Assembly: GCF_002252705.1 (NCBI RefSeq)
Contig: NZ_NQLA01000028.1
Location: 1 to 40,193 of the forward strand
DNA length: 40,193 nt
Source: Vulcanococcus limneticus LL
Lineage (GTDB): Bacteria > Cyanobacteriota > Cyanobacteriia > PCC-6307 > Cyanobiaceae
Direction of reading: 5' to 3'
A program made the position numbers and the translations under genes. The notes beneath the pieces were generated by a model. That model was not told where the DNA came from. It was given only the letters and a program-made list of their open reading frames with translations, and ran no database searches. Positions 26,578 through 34,892 of this stretch are shown one piece after another; within the stretch, counting starts at the first letter, position 1, and every line of letters begins with the position of its first letter.

Positions 26578-29505
26578 TCAGGCCGCCCGCTCCGTGGCCG
26601 GGTTGAGCCCCTCCCCCGCCACCAGCAGGTCGATCGGCTCACACACCGGGAAGCGGTTGATGGCCTTCAGCGCCAGCCGGGCATGGCTGCGCAGCCGTTC
26701 GCTGATGGCCTCGCAGTAGGGGATCTGGGCCAGCAGGTCCACGGTGCGGCGCATGATCCGCACCACGTCCCCCTCATCGAGGGAGGTGTTGGCGATCACG
26801 TCGTTCCAGGCGGCGCCCTTGGCCCAGGCATGGACCAGTCCCATCAGCTCCGGCTCGAACCACACCGGCACCACCACCCTGGCCGTCTCCTGCTGGCGCA
26901 GCAGCTCGCGGCGGATGCCGCGCAGGTCGTGCAGGGCCTCCTCGGCCGCGGGGGGCGGCGGGTAGCCGCTCCACAGGTCGGGCCGGTTCACCTCGGTGGA
27001 GATGGCCTCCAGCAGGGCCGCCAGATCGGCCGGTTCCAGCTCATCGGCGTGACCGCTCATCAGCGCCAGACCGATCCAGAGCTCGTTGTCGCCACGGATG
27101 GCGGCCACGGTGCGGCCGATCTCGGTGGGCTCCAGCCCCCCCTCGCCACCCAGGCAGCCGAAGCGCTGCAGGATGTCGATCAGGGCCAGGAAGGTCTCCC
27201 AGTGGCGGTTGGCGCGGAAGTGCAGGATGCGCTGCCGCTCCTCGATCTCGGCCTCCAGCTCCTCCATGCGCTGGCGCTGCTTCTTGAGCCGCTTGCGGTC
27301 GCCGGCGTGGTGGGCCGGATGCAGCTCCAGGGCCAGCTCCAGCTCGCGCACCAGGTGGGCCTGGGCCTGCACCTCGCCGGCCAGGTCGTACTGGGGGGTG
27401 GTCATGTCGTGGCGGCGGGCCATCGAGGCCACCGCCAGGGCCAGGCCGCCGCTGGCCTGATCGCCGTGGCGCAGCTCGCCGGAGCGGTGCAGCTCGGGGG
27501 CCTGGATCTCCCGCACCTGCAGACAGCTGAGCTCGGCGTGCAGGCTCACCACGGCGCCGCAGGGCACCAGGATCCACACGTTCTCATCGGTGAGGCAGAG
27601 CAGCAGCGGGAACTGCCCCGGCCCCTCCAGCTTCTCCACGATCACCGCCGGCGTGACCCGGCCCCTGAGCTGGGGCGTGCGCAGGCTCACCAGGGTGCCC
27701 TCGCTGGCGAAGCGCAGGGCCAGGGTGAGTTCGTGGGCCAGAGTCTCCTCGGCCTGCTGCTGCAGGATCCGCAGCAGGCGCCGCTCCTCCAGCAGGCGAC
27801 CGCGCTGCTTCTCGTAGGCCTCGAAGTCGTCCCAGGCCACCTCCGGACCGGTGCCGAGCAGGTGGCCGAGCTGGGCACGCAGCTCGGCGATGCGGGCCTC
27901 GTCCTCCACCAGGTCGAGGGAGGCCAGGTAGCGGCCGAAGCTGCGCTCCACCAGTTCCTTGGCCTTGGGCAGCTCGTAGCGCTGCAGCAGGTTGAGCACC
28001 ATGCCGTAGCTGGGGGTGAACTGGCTCACCAACGGATCGGCGGGGCTGGTGGCCAGCTGGCCGGCCTCGCGCACCCCCTCGAAGCGGCTCTGCACCGTCA
28101 CCACGTAGCCCTGGGAATCGAGGCCACGACGGCCGGCCCGGCCCGCCATCTGCAGGAATTCGCTGCCCATCAGCGGCCGGTGGCCCCGCTCGGTGCGCTT
28201 GGAGAGGGCCGAGATCACGGTGCTGCGGGCGGGCATGTTGATGCCGGCCGCCAGGGTCTCGGTGGCGAACACCACCTTCACGAGCCCCTGCTGGAACAGC
28301 TCTTCAATCAGTTCCTTCCAGGCGGGCAGCACGCCGGCGTGGTGGGCTGCGATGCCGCGCAGCAGGGCGTCGTCGTGGCCGCCCTCACGCACGGCCTCCG
28401 GGGTGGCGGCCACGTAGGCCTCCAGGCGGGCGCGGATGCGGGCCTGCTCCTCGGGCGTCACCAGGCAGAGCTTGCCCAGGTCACGCACGGCCTTGTCGCA
28501 GCCGCGGCGGCTGAAGATGAAGTAGATGGCGGGCAGCATGTCGCGCTCGGCCATCTGGGCCACCACGAAGGCCAGGGGTGGGGCCTCGGGCTGGGGTGGC
28601 TTGGGCGTCTTGGGCCCCTTGCGCTTGTGGCCCTTGGGAGCGCGCCACACCTTGCAGTTGGGGTGCAGGTCGGTGCCGGCCTCGTTGAGCAGCGGGTGCA
28701 GACCCTTGGCGCTGCAGAAGCTGAACTGGAGCGGCACCGGCCGGAAGGTGCTCATCACCAGCCGGGTGGGCCCGTGCACCTTGGCGATCCAGTCGGTGAG
28801 CTGGCCGGCGTTGGCCACCGTGGCGGAGAGGGCCACCAGCTGCACCGTGAGCGGGCAGTGAATGATTGATTCCTCCCACACGGTGCCGCGCTGGGAGTCG
28901 TTCATGTAGTGGCACTCATCGAGCACCACAGCCTCCACATCCGCCAGGGGATCGTCGTCCTGGTCGGCCTCCGCGTAGAGCATGTTGCGGAAGATCTCGG
29001 TGGTCATCACCACCACCTTCGCCTCACGATTCACCGTGAAGTCCCCCGTCATCAGGCCCACGTTCTCGGCGCCGAACTGCTCGCGGAAATCGCGCAGTTT
29101 CTGGTTGGAAAGGGCCTTGAGCGGCGTTGTGTAGAACACCTTCTGGCCATGGGCCAGGGCGCGGTGGATGGCGTACTCGCCCACCAGCGTCTTGCCGGAG
29201 CCGGTGGGGGCGCTCACCACCACCGAGTGGCCCTGGTTGAGGGCATCGATCGCCTCGAGCTGGAAGTCGTCGAGGGGAAAGGGGAAGAGCTGATCGAGGG
29301 GGGGCACCGCGCCGGCCACCGGCAGGGGCCCTGCGGGTGGGGTGGCGGTCGGGGTGGCGCCTTGGGCCGGGTCCGCACCAGCACCTGCCGTATCGGAGCC
29401 AATTCGCTCCGAATGAGCGGCGGGGGCGGCCTTGGGGAGAGTCTGGAGGGTGGAACCGGCCGGATCGGAGTCCTGATCGGGCACGTCGGGGCCGGTGCTG
29501 TGCAT
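26578..29505 (-). CDS. Ski2/Mtr4-like DExH-box RNA helicase
   Basis: A 975-residue superfamily 2 helicase of the Ski2-like type found in cyanobacteria and chloroplasts (ISE2-related). Residues 1-68 are a disordered Pro/Ala-rich tail. Helicase motifs are complete: Q-like DDFQLEAIDAL, Walker A APTGSGKT (99-106), Walker B as DECH (196-199), SAT, AAHHAGVLPAWK, and motif VI QMAGRAGRRGLD. The C-terminal half has a charged coiled-coil (RKRLKKQRQRMEELEAEIEE) and the DSHCT-like end with DLLAQIPYCEAI. Likely role: RNA unwinding in processing or degradation. A -10-like TAGGAT lies only 6 nt before the ATG, suggesting a leaderless mRNA. Confidence 0.92.
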   Translation of the reverse strand: MHSTGPDVPDQDSDPAGSTLQTLPKAAPAAHSERIGSDTAGAGADPAQGATPTATPPAGPLPVAGAVPPLDQLFPFPLDDFQLEAIDALNQGHSVVVSAPTGSGKTLVGEYAIHRALAHGQKVFYTTPLKALSNQKLRDFREQFGAENVGLMTGDFTVNREAKVVVMTTEIFRNMLYAEADQDDDPLADVEAVVLDECHYMNDSQRGTVWEESIIHCPLTVQLVALSATVANAGQLTDWIAKVHGPTRLVMSTFRPVPLQFSFCSAKGLHPLLNEAGTDLHPNCKVWRAPKGHKRKGPKTPKPPQPEAPPLAFVVAQMAERDMLPAIYFIFSRRGCDKAVRDLGKLCLVTPEEQARIRARLEAYVAATPEAVREGGHDDALLRGIAAHHAGVLPAWKELIEELFQQGLVKVVFATETLAAGINMPARSTVISALSKRTERGHRPLMGSEFLQMAGRAGRRGLDSQGYVVTVQSRFEGVREAGQLATSPADPLVSQFTPSYGMVLNLLQRYELPKAKELVERSFGRYLASLDLVEDEARIAELRAQLGHLLGTGPEVAWDDFEAYEKQRGRLLEERRLLRILQQQAEETLAHELTLALRFASEGTLVSLRTPQLRGRVTPAVIVEKLEGPGQFPLLLCLTDENVWILVPCGAVVSLHAELSCLQVREIQAPELHRSGELRHGDQASGGLALAVASMARRHDMTTPQYDLAGEVQAQAHLVRELELALELHPAHHAGDRKRLKKQRQRMEELEAEIEERQRILHFRANRHWETFLALIDILQRFGCLGGEGGLEPTEIGRTVAAIRGDNELWIGLALMSGHADELEPADLAALLEAISTEVNRPDLWSGYPPPPAAEEALHDLRGIRRELLRQQETARVVVPVWFEPELMGLVHAWAKGAAWNDVIANTSLDEGDVVRIMRRTVDLLAQIPYCEAISERLRSHARLALKAINRFPVCEPIDLLVAGEGLNPATERAA

Positions 29506-29561
29506 GGGGGAATCCTAGGAGCAGACTGCTTTCAGCCCAGGCGCCCGTCAGCGGCCAGCCC

Positions 29562-30818
29562 TTGAGCGACGCCCCCCCCGATCCCCTGGCCCCCCTGGCC
29601 GCCGCCCTCGCGGCCCTGCCGGAGCAGCGGCGCCGGCGGCTGCGCCATTTCCAGCCCGCTGGACCCGGGAGCCTGCGGGCGATCGGGGCCGACGCGGCTC
29701 CGGCCACCGCCCAGCCAGCGACAACGCCTGCGGCCGCCCCCAGCGGCTCGCGCCAACCGCTCCTGCTGGATCTGGCCAGCAACGACTATCTGGGCTTCAG
29801 CCAGCACCCCCAGCTGAAGGCCGCGGCCAGCGCCTGCATCGCCGAGCAGGGCGTGGGGGCCGGCGCCTCGCGGCTGGTGAGCGGCACGCGGCCGGTCCAT
29901 GCCGAGCTGGAGCGGCGCCTGGCCCGCTGGCTGGGGCGGGAGCGGGTGCTGCTGTTCCCCAGCGGCTTCCAGGCCAACCTGGCGGCGGTCGGCGCCCTGG
30001 CGGATCGCCACAGCCTGGTGCTGGCCGACCGGCTGATCCACCACTCGTTGCTGGTGGGGGTGCAGGCCACCGGCGCCCGGCTGCAGCGCTTTGCCCACAA
30101 CGACCTGGCGGATCTGGCGCAGCGGCTGGAGCGCGCCAGATCCGCCGAGCCGCAGCGGCGCCTGGTAGTGATCAGCGAGAGCCTGTTCAGCATGGAGGGC
30201 ACATCTCCAGACGCCACCGCCCTGGCGGAGCTGTGCCGGCGCCACGCTGCCGCCCTGCTGCTGGATGAGGCCCACGCCCTTGGGGTGCTCGGGCCCGGCG
30301 GTCGCGGCCTGGGCCAGGGGCTTGCGGGGGTGCACCTGGTGAGCGGCACCTTCGGCAAGGCCTTCGGCAGTGGCGGCGCCTTCCTGGCGGCCGATGGCGT
30401 GGTGGGGGAGTGGCTGGAGCAGTTCTCCGGGCCATTCCGCTACAGCACCGCCCTGGCCCCACCCCTGGCCGCCGCGGCCCTCGCGGCCCTGGAGTTGCTG
30501 GAGCAGGAGCCCGGGCGCGGGGTAGCCCTGCTGCAGCGGGCGCGGCGCTGGCGCGACCGCCTGGAGGACGCCGGCTGGCCCCGTCCCCCCGGGGAGGGGC
30601 CGATCCTGCCGCTGCTGGTGGGCGGCGATGCCACCGCCCTGGCCCTGCAGCAAAGGCTGGAGGCCGCGGGGCTGCTGAGCGTGGCGATCCGCCCGCCCAC
30701 CGTTCCGGAGGGCTCGGCCCGGCTGCGGCTGGTGCTGCGCCACGATCTGGCCCAGGGCAGCCTGGAGCGCCTGCTGGGGGCCCTGGGCCCACCGGCTCAC
30801 CCCCAGGAGAGCAGCTGA
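29562..30818 (+). CDS. bioF: 8-amino-7-oxononanoate synthase BioF
   Basis: A 418-residue PLP enzyme of the alpha-oxoamine synthase family, condensing pimeloyl-ACP with alanine in biotin synthesis. Key segments are LASNDYLGFS, GAGASRLVSGTRPVHAELE, the cofactor Asp-Glu in LLLDEAHALGVLG, and the PLP lysine (about Lys266) in SGTFGKAFGS. The start is uncertain; TTG 29562 is chosen because no in-frame ATG or GTG precedes the conserved region sensibly. The first 60 residues include an Ala/Pro-rich insert before the SNDYLG motif. It is the first gene of the bio operon, divergent from the helicase, and its stop shares a base with bioK. Confidence 0.93.
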   Translation: MSDAPPDPLAPLAAALAALPEQRRRRLRHFQPAGPGSLRAIGADAAPATAQPATTPAAAPSGSRQPLLLDLASNDYLGFSQHPQLKAAASACIAEQGVGAGASRLVSGTRPVHAELERRLARWLGRERVLLFPSGFQANLAAVGALADRHSLVLADRLIHHSLLVGVQATGARLQRFAHNDLADLAQRLERARSAEPQRRLVVISESLFSMEGTSPDATALAELCRRHAAALLLDEAHALGVLGPGGRGLGQGLAGVHLVSGTFGKAFGSGGAFLAADGVVGEWLEQFSGPFRYSTALAPPLAAAALAALELLEQEPGRGVALLQRARRWRDRLEDAGWPRPPGEGPILPLLVGGDATALALQQRLEAAGLLSVAIRPPTVPEGSARLRLVLRHDLAQGSLERLLGALGPPAHPQESS

Positions 30819-31531
30819 TGGGCGTCGATCTGATCGCGATGCACGGCTGGGGTGGCGACCACCGCAGCTGGGCCCCCTGGGGCGCCGCCGCCGTGGAGCG
30901 GGGCTGGCGGCTGAGCTGCGGCGAGCGGGGCTACGGCCGCCAGACGCCGCACCAGCCGACCTGGGGCGACGCCGAGCAGCGGGTGGTGCTGGTCCATTCC
31001 CTCGGCCTGCACCTGCTGCCGCAGGAGCTGCTGGGACAGGCCACGGCGGTGGCCCTGCTGGCCAGCTTCGGCCGCTTCGTGCCGCCGGGGCCGCCGGGCC
31101 GGCGCCTGCAGAAGGCCCTGCAGGGCATGGCCGCCAAGCTCGAGGCCGGCGGCGGCGAGCCCGAAGCGATGCTGCGGCAGTTTCTGGCGGAGGCCGCCGC
31201 TCCAGCACCGCCCGAGTGGCTGCCCCAAGGGCCCCTGGAGGATGGCCTGAGCGCCGAGGGCCTGCAACGGCTCCACGACGACCTGGCCCTGCTGGGCCAC
31301 ACCAACGGGCTGCCGTGGGGCTTTCCCAGCACCGCGCGGGTGCTGATCGTGGAGGCCGCGGAGGATCGGATCGTGACCCCCGAGAGCCGGGGGCTGCTGC
31401 GGTCAGCCCTGCCCCAGGCGGAGCTGCTGCGCCTGGAGGGGGTGGGCCACAGCCTGCTCAGCCCCACGCTGATCCCCGCCGTGCTGCATTGGATCGAGAC
31501 CCCTGCGGCGGGAGGCCATGGTCCGGGCTGA
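30818..31531 (+). CDS. bioK: Pimeloyl-ACP methyl ester esterase, BioK class (alpha/beta hydrolase)
   Basis: A 237-residue alpha/beta hydrolase between bioF and bioC, exactly where picocyanobacteria carry BioK in place of BioH or BioG. It would cleave pimeloyl-ACP methyl ester to end pimelate synthesis. N-terminal AMHGWGGDHRSW fits the oxyanion-hole strand-loop. A catalytic triad can be proposed: Ser61 in VLVHSLGLH (a variant of GxSxG, with His before Ser), Asp183 in EAAEDRIV and His211 in GVGHSLL. The ATG overlaps the bioF stop by one base and the end overlaps bioC by 14 nt. The name rests on position plus fold. Confidence 0.82.
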   Translation: MGVDLIAMHGWGGDHRSWAPWGAAAVERGWRLSCGERGYGRQTPHQPTWGDAEQRVVLVHSLGLHLLPQELLGQATAVALLASFGRFVPPGPPGRRLQKALQGMAAKLEAGGGEPEAMLRQFLAEAAAPAPPEWLPQGPLEDGLSAEGLQRLHDDLALLGHTNGLPWGFPSTARVLIVEAAEDRIVTPESRGLLRSALPQAELLRLEGVGHSLLSPTLIPAVLHWIETPAAGGHGPG

Positions 31532-32351
31532 CTCCACAGCCAGTCGTGCCGCGGAACCAGTGGCGGATCCGGGGGCGGAACCCGCCGCGCCGCCCGGCGA
31601 CTTCAGCGGCCAGGTGCGCCGCAACTTCGGCCGGGGCGCCGGGCGCTACGAGCGGGAGGCACGGCTGCAGCGGGCCGTGGCCTGGCGCCTGGCACGGCAC
31701 TGCCGTGACCTGGCGATCCCCACCGGCCCCTGCGCCGACCTGGGGGCCGGCACGGGCCTGCTGGCCGGGGCGCTCGAGCAGCTGCGGCCGGACCTGCGGC
31801 TGCTGCGGGTCGACAACTGCCCGCAGCTGCTGGCCCAGGATGCCGCGACGGCCCCGCACCTGCGCTGGGATCTGAATGGCGGCCTGCCACCAGGCCTGGA
31901 GGGCTCGGCGCTGCTGGTCTCCAGTTTCGCCCTGCAGTGGCTGGAGCAGCCGGAGCGCCAGCTGGAGCACTGGGGCGGGCAGCTGCACGCGGGCGGCTGG
32001 CTGGCCCTGGCGGTCCCCACCGCCGCCAGCTTCAGCCAGTGGCGGGCCGCCGCCGCCGCCGCCGCCGTGCCGTTCACCGGCCTGGACCTGCCGGAGGCGG
32101 AGCGCCTGGAGGGGGCGGCGGGCCGCCACCTGGAGCTACGGCTCTGCCGCCGCCTGCGCTTCAGCCGACCGGCCCCGAGCGCCATCGGCTTCCTGGGCCA
32201 GATCAAGGCGATCGGCGCCCAGGCCAGCCGCGGCCCGCGCCTCGGGCCCGCACAGCTCAGGCGTCTGGAGGCCGCCTGGCCCAACGCCGCCGGCCGCCGC
32301 CTGGAATGGGAGGTGCTGCTGCTGCTCGGCCGCCGCCCGGGCGCGGCCTGA
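31518..32351 (+). CDS. bioC: Malonyl-ACP O-methyltransferase BioC
   Basis: A 277-residue SAM-dependent methyltransferase that methylates malonyl-ACP to start pimelate synthesis. It shows the BioC-like N-terminal VRRNFGRGAGRYEREARLQRAVA, SAM motif CADLGAGTGLLAG, the acidic VDNC, and LLVSSFALQWLEQPERQL. The first 30 residues are a disordered Ala/Pro/Glu-rich extension. The ATG lies 14 nt inside bioK, implying coupling with the esterase that removes the same methyl group at the end of the cycle. Confidence 0.92.
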   Translation: MVRADSTASRAAEPVADPGAEPAAPPGDFSGQVRRNFGRGAGRYEREARLQRAVAWRLARHCRDLAIPTGPCADLGAGTGLLAGALEQLRPDLRLLRVDNCPQLLAQDAATAPHLRWDLNGGLPPGLEGSALLVSSFALQWLEQPERQLEHWGGQLHAGGWLALAVPTAASFSQWRAAAAAAAVPFTGLDLPEAERLEGAAGRHLELRLCRRLRFSRPAPSAIGFLGQIKAIGAQASRGPRLGPAQLRRLEAAWPNAAGRRLEWEVLLLLGRRPGAA

Positions 32352-32386
32352 GCGGCGGCCTGGCCGTGACCCGCCCGCCCGACGCC

Positions 32387-33067
32387 ATGCCCCCCGTCCA
32401 GGCCCCCATCCCCGAGCCCCCCCTGCAGCTGGTGGTCTGCGGCACCGACACCGATGTGGGCAAGACGGTGGTGAGCGCCCTGCTGGTGCAGGGCTTGGGG
32501 GCCCACTACTGGAAGCCGGTGCAATCCGGCCTGGAGGGCGGCGGCGACAGCGGCCGGATCCGCACCCTGCTGGACCTACCGTCGGAGCGTCTGCTGCCGG
32601 AGGCCTACCGCCTGACGGCCCCCGTCTCACCCCACTGGGCGGCGGAGCTGGAGAGCGGCGATCCCCAGCGGCCTGGGGCCCCGATCGATCCGGCCCGGCT
32701 GGCCCTGCCGGCCGTGGCGGGTCCCCTGGTGGTGGAGTGCGCCGGCGGCCTGCTGGTGCCCCTGCGCCGGGACCTGCTGCAGATCGACCAGATCCAGCGC
32801 TGGGGGCTGCCGGTGCTGCTGGTGGCCCGCAGCGGCCTGGGCACCCTCAACCACACCCTGCTGTCGCTGGAGGCCCTGGAGCGGCGGGGGATTCCGGTGC
32901 TCGGCCTGGTGCTGAACGGCCCTCAGCACCCCGACAACCCCCGCACCCTGCAAGCCCTGGGCCATGTGCCGGTGCTGGCCTGCCTGCCCCCCGTGGAGCC
33001 CCTCAGCCGCGAGGCCCTCGCCGTCCAGTGGGAGGCCAGTGGCCTGGCCCATAGGCTCCAGCGATGA
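32387..33067 (+). CDS. bioD: Dethiobiotin synthetase BioD
   Basis: A 226-residue P-loop enzyme closing the ureido ring of biotin from DAPA, CO2 and ATP. P-loop CGTDTDVGKTVVSALLV lies at about residues 18-34; HYWKPVQSGLE is the substrate-binding lysine segment and VVECAGGLLVPL the second conserved block (the usual EGAGG appears here as ECAGG). The start may be ATG 32387 or an in-frame GTG at 32366. It begins 35 nt after bioC. Its stop overlaps the ATG of a 51-residue ORF by 4 nt. Confidence 0.94.
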   Translation: MPPVQAPIPEPPLQLVVCGTDTDVGKTVVSALLVQGLGAHYWKPVQSGLEGGGDSGRIRTLLDLPSERLLPEAYRLTAPVSPHWAAELESGDPQRPGAPIDPARLALPAVAGPLVVECAGGLLVPLRRDLLQIDQIQRWGLPVLLVARSGLGTLNHTLLSLEALERRGIPVLGLVLNGPQHPDNPRTLQALGHVPVLACLPPVEPLSREALAVQWEASGLAHRLQR

Positions 33068-33219
33068 AACCATCTGTTCTTCTGATCAGCGGCGCCGTCG
33101 TCGTCGTGCTCGCCGGCATCCTGGCGGCCATCACCGATCTCGATGTGGCGGTGGTGCGCTGGGTGAGCTGCGGCCCGCTGGGCAGCAGCGCGGCGAAGCA
33201 GTCCGAGATCTGCCGCTGA
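33064..33219 (+). CDS. 51-residue single-span membrane protein in the biotin operon
   Basis: A small ORF filling the gap between bioD and bioA. It starts MKPSVLLISG with a strongly hydrophobic stretch (about residues 5-23, LLISGAVVVVLAGILAAIT) and then a short polar tail with two Cys residues (WVSCGPLG... SEICR). Its ATG overlaps the bioD TGA (ATGA), an arrangement used throughout this operon, which argues for real translation. No family is recognised. It could be a small membrane protein or a lipid-independent signal-anchor peptide; a role in biotin synthesis is not implied by sequence. Confidence 0.5.
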   Translation: MKPSVLLISGAVVVVLAGILAAITDLDVAVVRWVSCGPLGSSAAKQSEICR

Positions 33220-33265
33220 CGCCCGGCGCCGGCGGCAGTGCCCATCCCGTTCCTTCCGATTGACC

Positions 33266-34561
33266 ATGGCGACCTGGCACCCCCACCTCTGGCACCCCAC
33301 CACCCAGGTGGCCACGGCGGATCCACCGCTGCGGGCGGTGCGGGCCCGGGGTGCCCTGCTGGAACTGGAGGACGGCCGCCAGCTGATCGACGCCATCAGC
33401 AGCTGGTGGGTCACCCTGCACGGCCACGCGGAGCCGGAGATCGCGGCGGCGGTGGCGGCCCAGGCCCAGACCCTGGAGCAGGTGATCTTCGCCAACTTCA
33501 GCCACCCCCCCGCCGAGGCCCTGGCCACGGCCCTGAGTGCCCGAACGGGCCTCGAACGGCTGTTCTTCTCCGACAACGGCTCCACCGCCGTGGAGGTGGC
33601 CCTCAAGATCGCCTGGCAGTGGTGGCGCAACCAGGAAGCCGCCGGCACGCCGGGGGCGGCGGCGCGGCGGCGCCTGATCGCCTTCGATGGGGCTTACCAC
33701 GGCGACACCTTCGGGGCCATGGCCCTGGGGGAGCGCTCGATCTTCTCGGCCCCGTTCCAGCCGCTGCTGTTCGAGGTGGCCCGGGCCCCCTGGCCCGCCA
33801 CCTGGTGGGACGACGAGGGCATCGAGGCACGGGAGGCGGCGGCCCTGCAGCGGCTCGAGCAGCTGCTGGAGGAGGTGCCCACCGCGGCGGTGATCCTGGA
33901 GCCGATGATCCAGGGGGCCGGCGGCATGGCCATGGTGCGCCCCTCGTTCGTGCACGGCGTGGCGGAGCGGGTGCGGGCCGCCGGCGCCCTGCTGATCGCC
34001 GATGAGGTGATGACCGGCTTCGGCCGCACCGGCGCCCTGTTCGCCCACCGCCACGCCGCCATCCAGCCCGACCTGATCGCCCTCTCGAAGGGCCTGACCG
34101 GCGGCTTTCTGCCCATGGGGGTCACGATGGCGAGCGAGGGGCTGTTCGCAGGCTTTGTCGATGCGGAGCAGCCCGGGCGCACCCTGTTCCACGGCCACAG
34201 CTTCACCGCCAACCCCCTGGGCTGTGCCGCCGCCAACGCCAGCCTGGCGCTGCTGGAGCGCCAGGCCGAGCGCTTCACGGGCTTCGAGGCCCGCCACCGC
34301 CCCCACCTGGAGGCCCTGGCCCGCCACCCCAGGCTGCGCCGGCCGCGGCTGCTGGGCACGGTGGCGGCGGTGGAGCTGGTGGTGGAGCGCCCCGGCTACC
34401 TCAACCCCGTGGGCCGGGAGCTGCAGCGGCGGGTGCTGGAGCAGGGCGTGTTCCTGCGGCCCCTGGGCCAGGTGCTCTACCTGCTGCCGCCGCTTTGCCT
34501 CAGCGACGCCCAGCTGGAGCAGTGCTACGCCGCCATCGGCCTCGCCCTGGACGCCCTCTGA
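33266..34561 (+). CDS. bioA: Adenosylmethionine-8-amino-7-oxononanoate aminotransferase BioA
   Basis: A 431-residue class III PLP aminotransferase converting KAPA to DAPA with SAM as amino donor. Typical BioA features are HLWHPTTQ at the start, ISSWWVTLHGH (substrate Trp-Trp pair), FFSDNGSTAVEVALKIA, LIADEVMTGFGRTG, and the PLP lysine (about Lys275) in ALSKGLTGG. ATG 33266 is preferred over a TTG two codons earlier. It closes the operon bioF-bioK-bioC-bioD-ORF-bioA; bioB is not in the window. It converges on DUF3143 with 28 nt between stops. Confidence 0.97.
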   Translation: MATWHPHLWHPTTQVATADPPLRAVRARGALLELEDGRQLIDAISSWWVTLHGHAEPEIAAAVAAQAQTLEQVIFANFSHPPAEALATALSARTGLERLFFSDNGSTAVEVALKIAWQWWRNQEAAGTPGAAARRRLIAFDGAYHGDTFGAMALGERSIFSAPFQPLLFEVARAPWPATWWDDEGIEAREAAALQRLEQLLEEVPTAAVILEPMIQGAGGMAMVRPSFVHGVAERVRAAGALLIADEVMTGFGRTGALFAHRHAAIQPDLIALSKGLTGGFLPMGVTMASEGLFAGFVDAEQPGRTLFHGHSFTANPLGCAAANASLALLERQAERFTGFEARHRPHLEALARHPRLRRPRLLGTVAAVELVVERPGYLNPVGRELQRRVLEQGVFLRPLGQVLYLLPPLCLSDAQLEQCYAAIGLALDAL

Positions 34562-34589
34562 GGAGCGCCCAGCCCTGGGATGCCCAGCC

Positions 34590-34892
34590 TCAGGGGCCCG
34601 CCAGGATCGCCGCCTCCACATCGGCGCGGGAGAGTCCGTAGGGGAAATGGCGCTCGTTGCACTGTCCAGCCCCTGGGCCGGATTCCGCGCTGGCCGGGGC
34701 CGTTGCCCGCTGCCAGCGCACGCCCAACTCCTCAATCTCCAGCTCGATCTCGGCGCTCCAGTCGCGGCGATGCAGATCCCAGAGACAGGGGTTACCCCGC
34801 TGCTGCACCGCGCCCAACTCCTGGAGCCACTGCTCCAGGGCTGGCAAGGGATGGTGGTAGAGGGGAGTCTGCGGCGGCGGCAGGGGCGACAT
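34590..34892 (-). CDS. DUF3143 family protein
   Basis: A 100-residue cyanobacterial protein of the DUF3143 family. The conserved start LPPPQTPLYHHPLPALEQWLQELG and end FPYGLSRADVEAAILAGP are both present, with an acidic middle (WSAEIELEIEELGVRW). No function is established. The ATG lies 101 nt inside the 3' end of the J-domain gene, in a different frame, an unusually long overlap. The conserved N-terminus means a later start is unlikely, so the overlap appears genuine. Confidence 0.9.
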   Translation of the reverse strand: MSPLPPPQTPLYHHPLPALEQWLQELGAVQQRGNPCLWDLHRRDWSAEIELEIEELGVRWQRATAPASAESGPGAGQCNERHFPYGLSRADVEAAILAGP

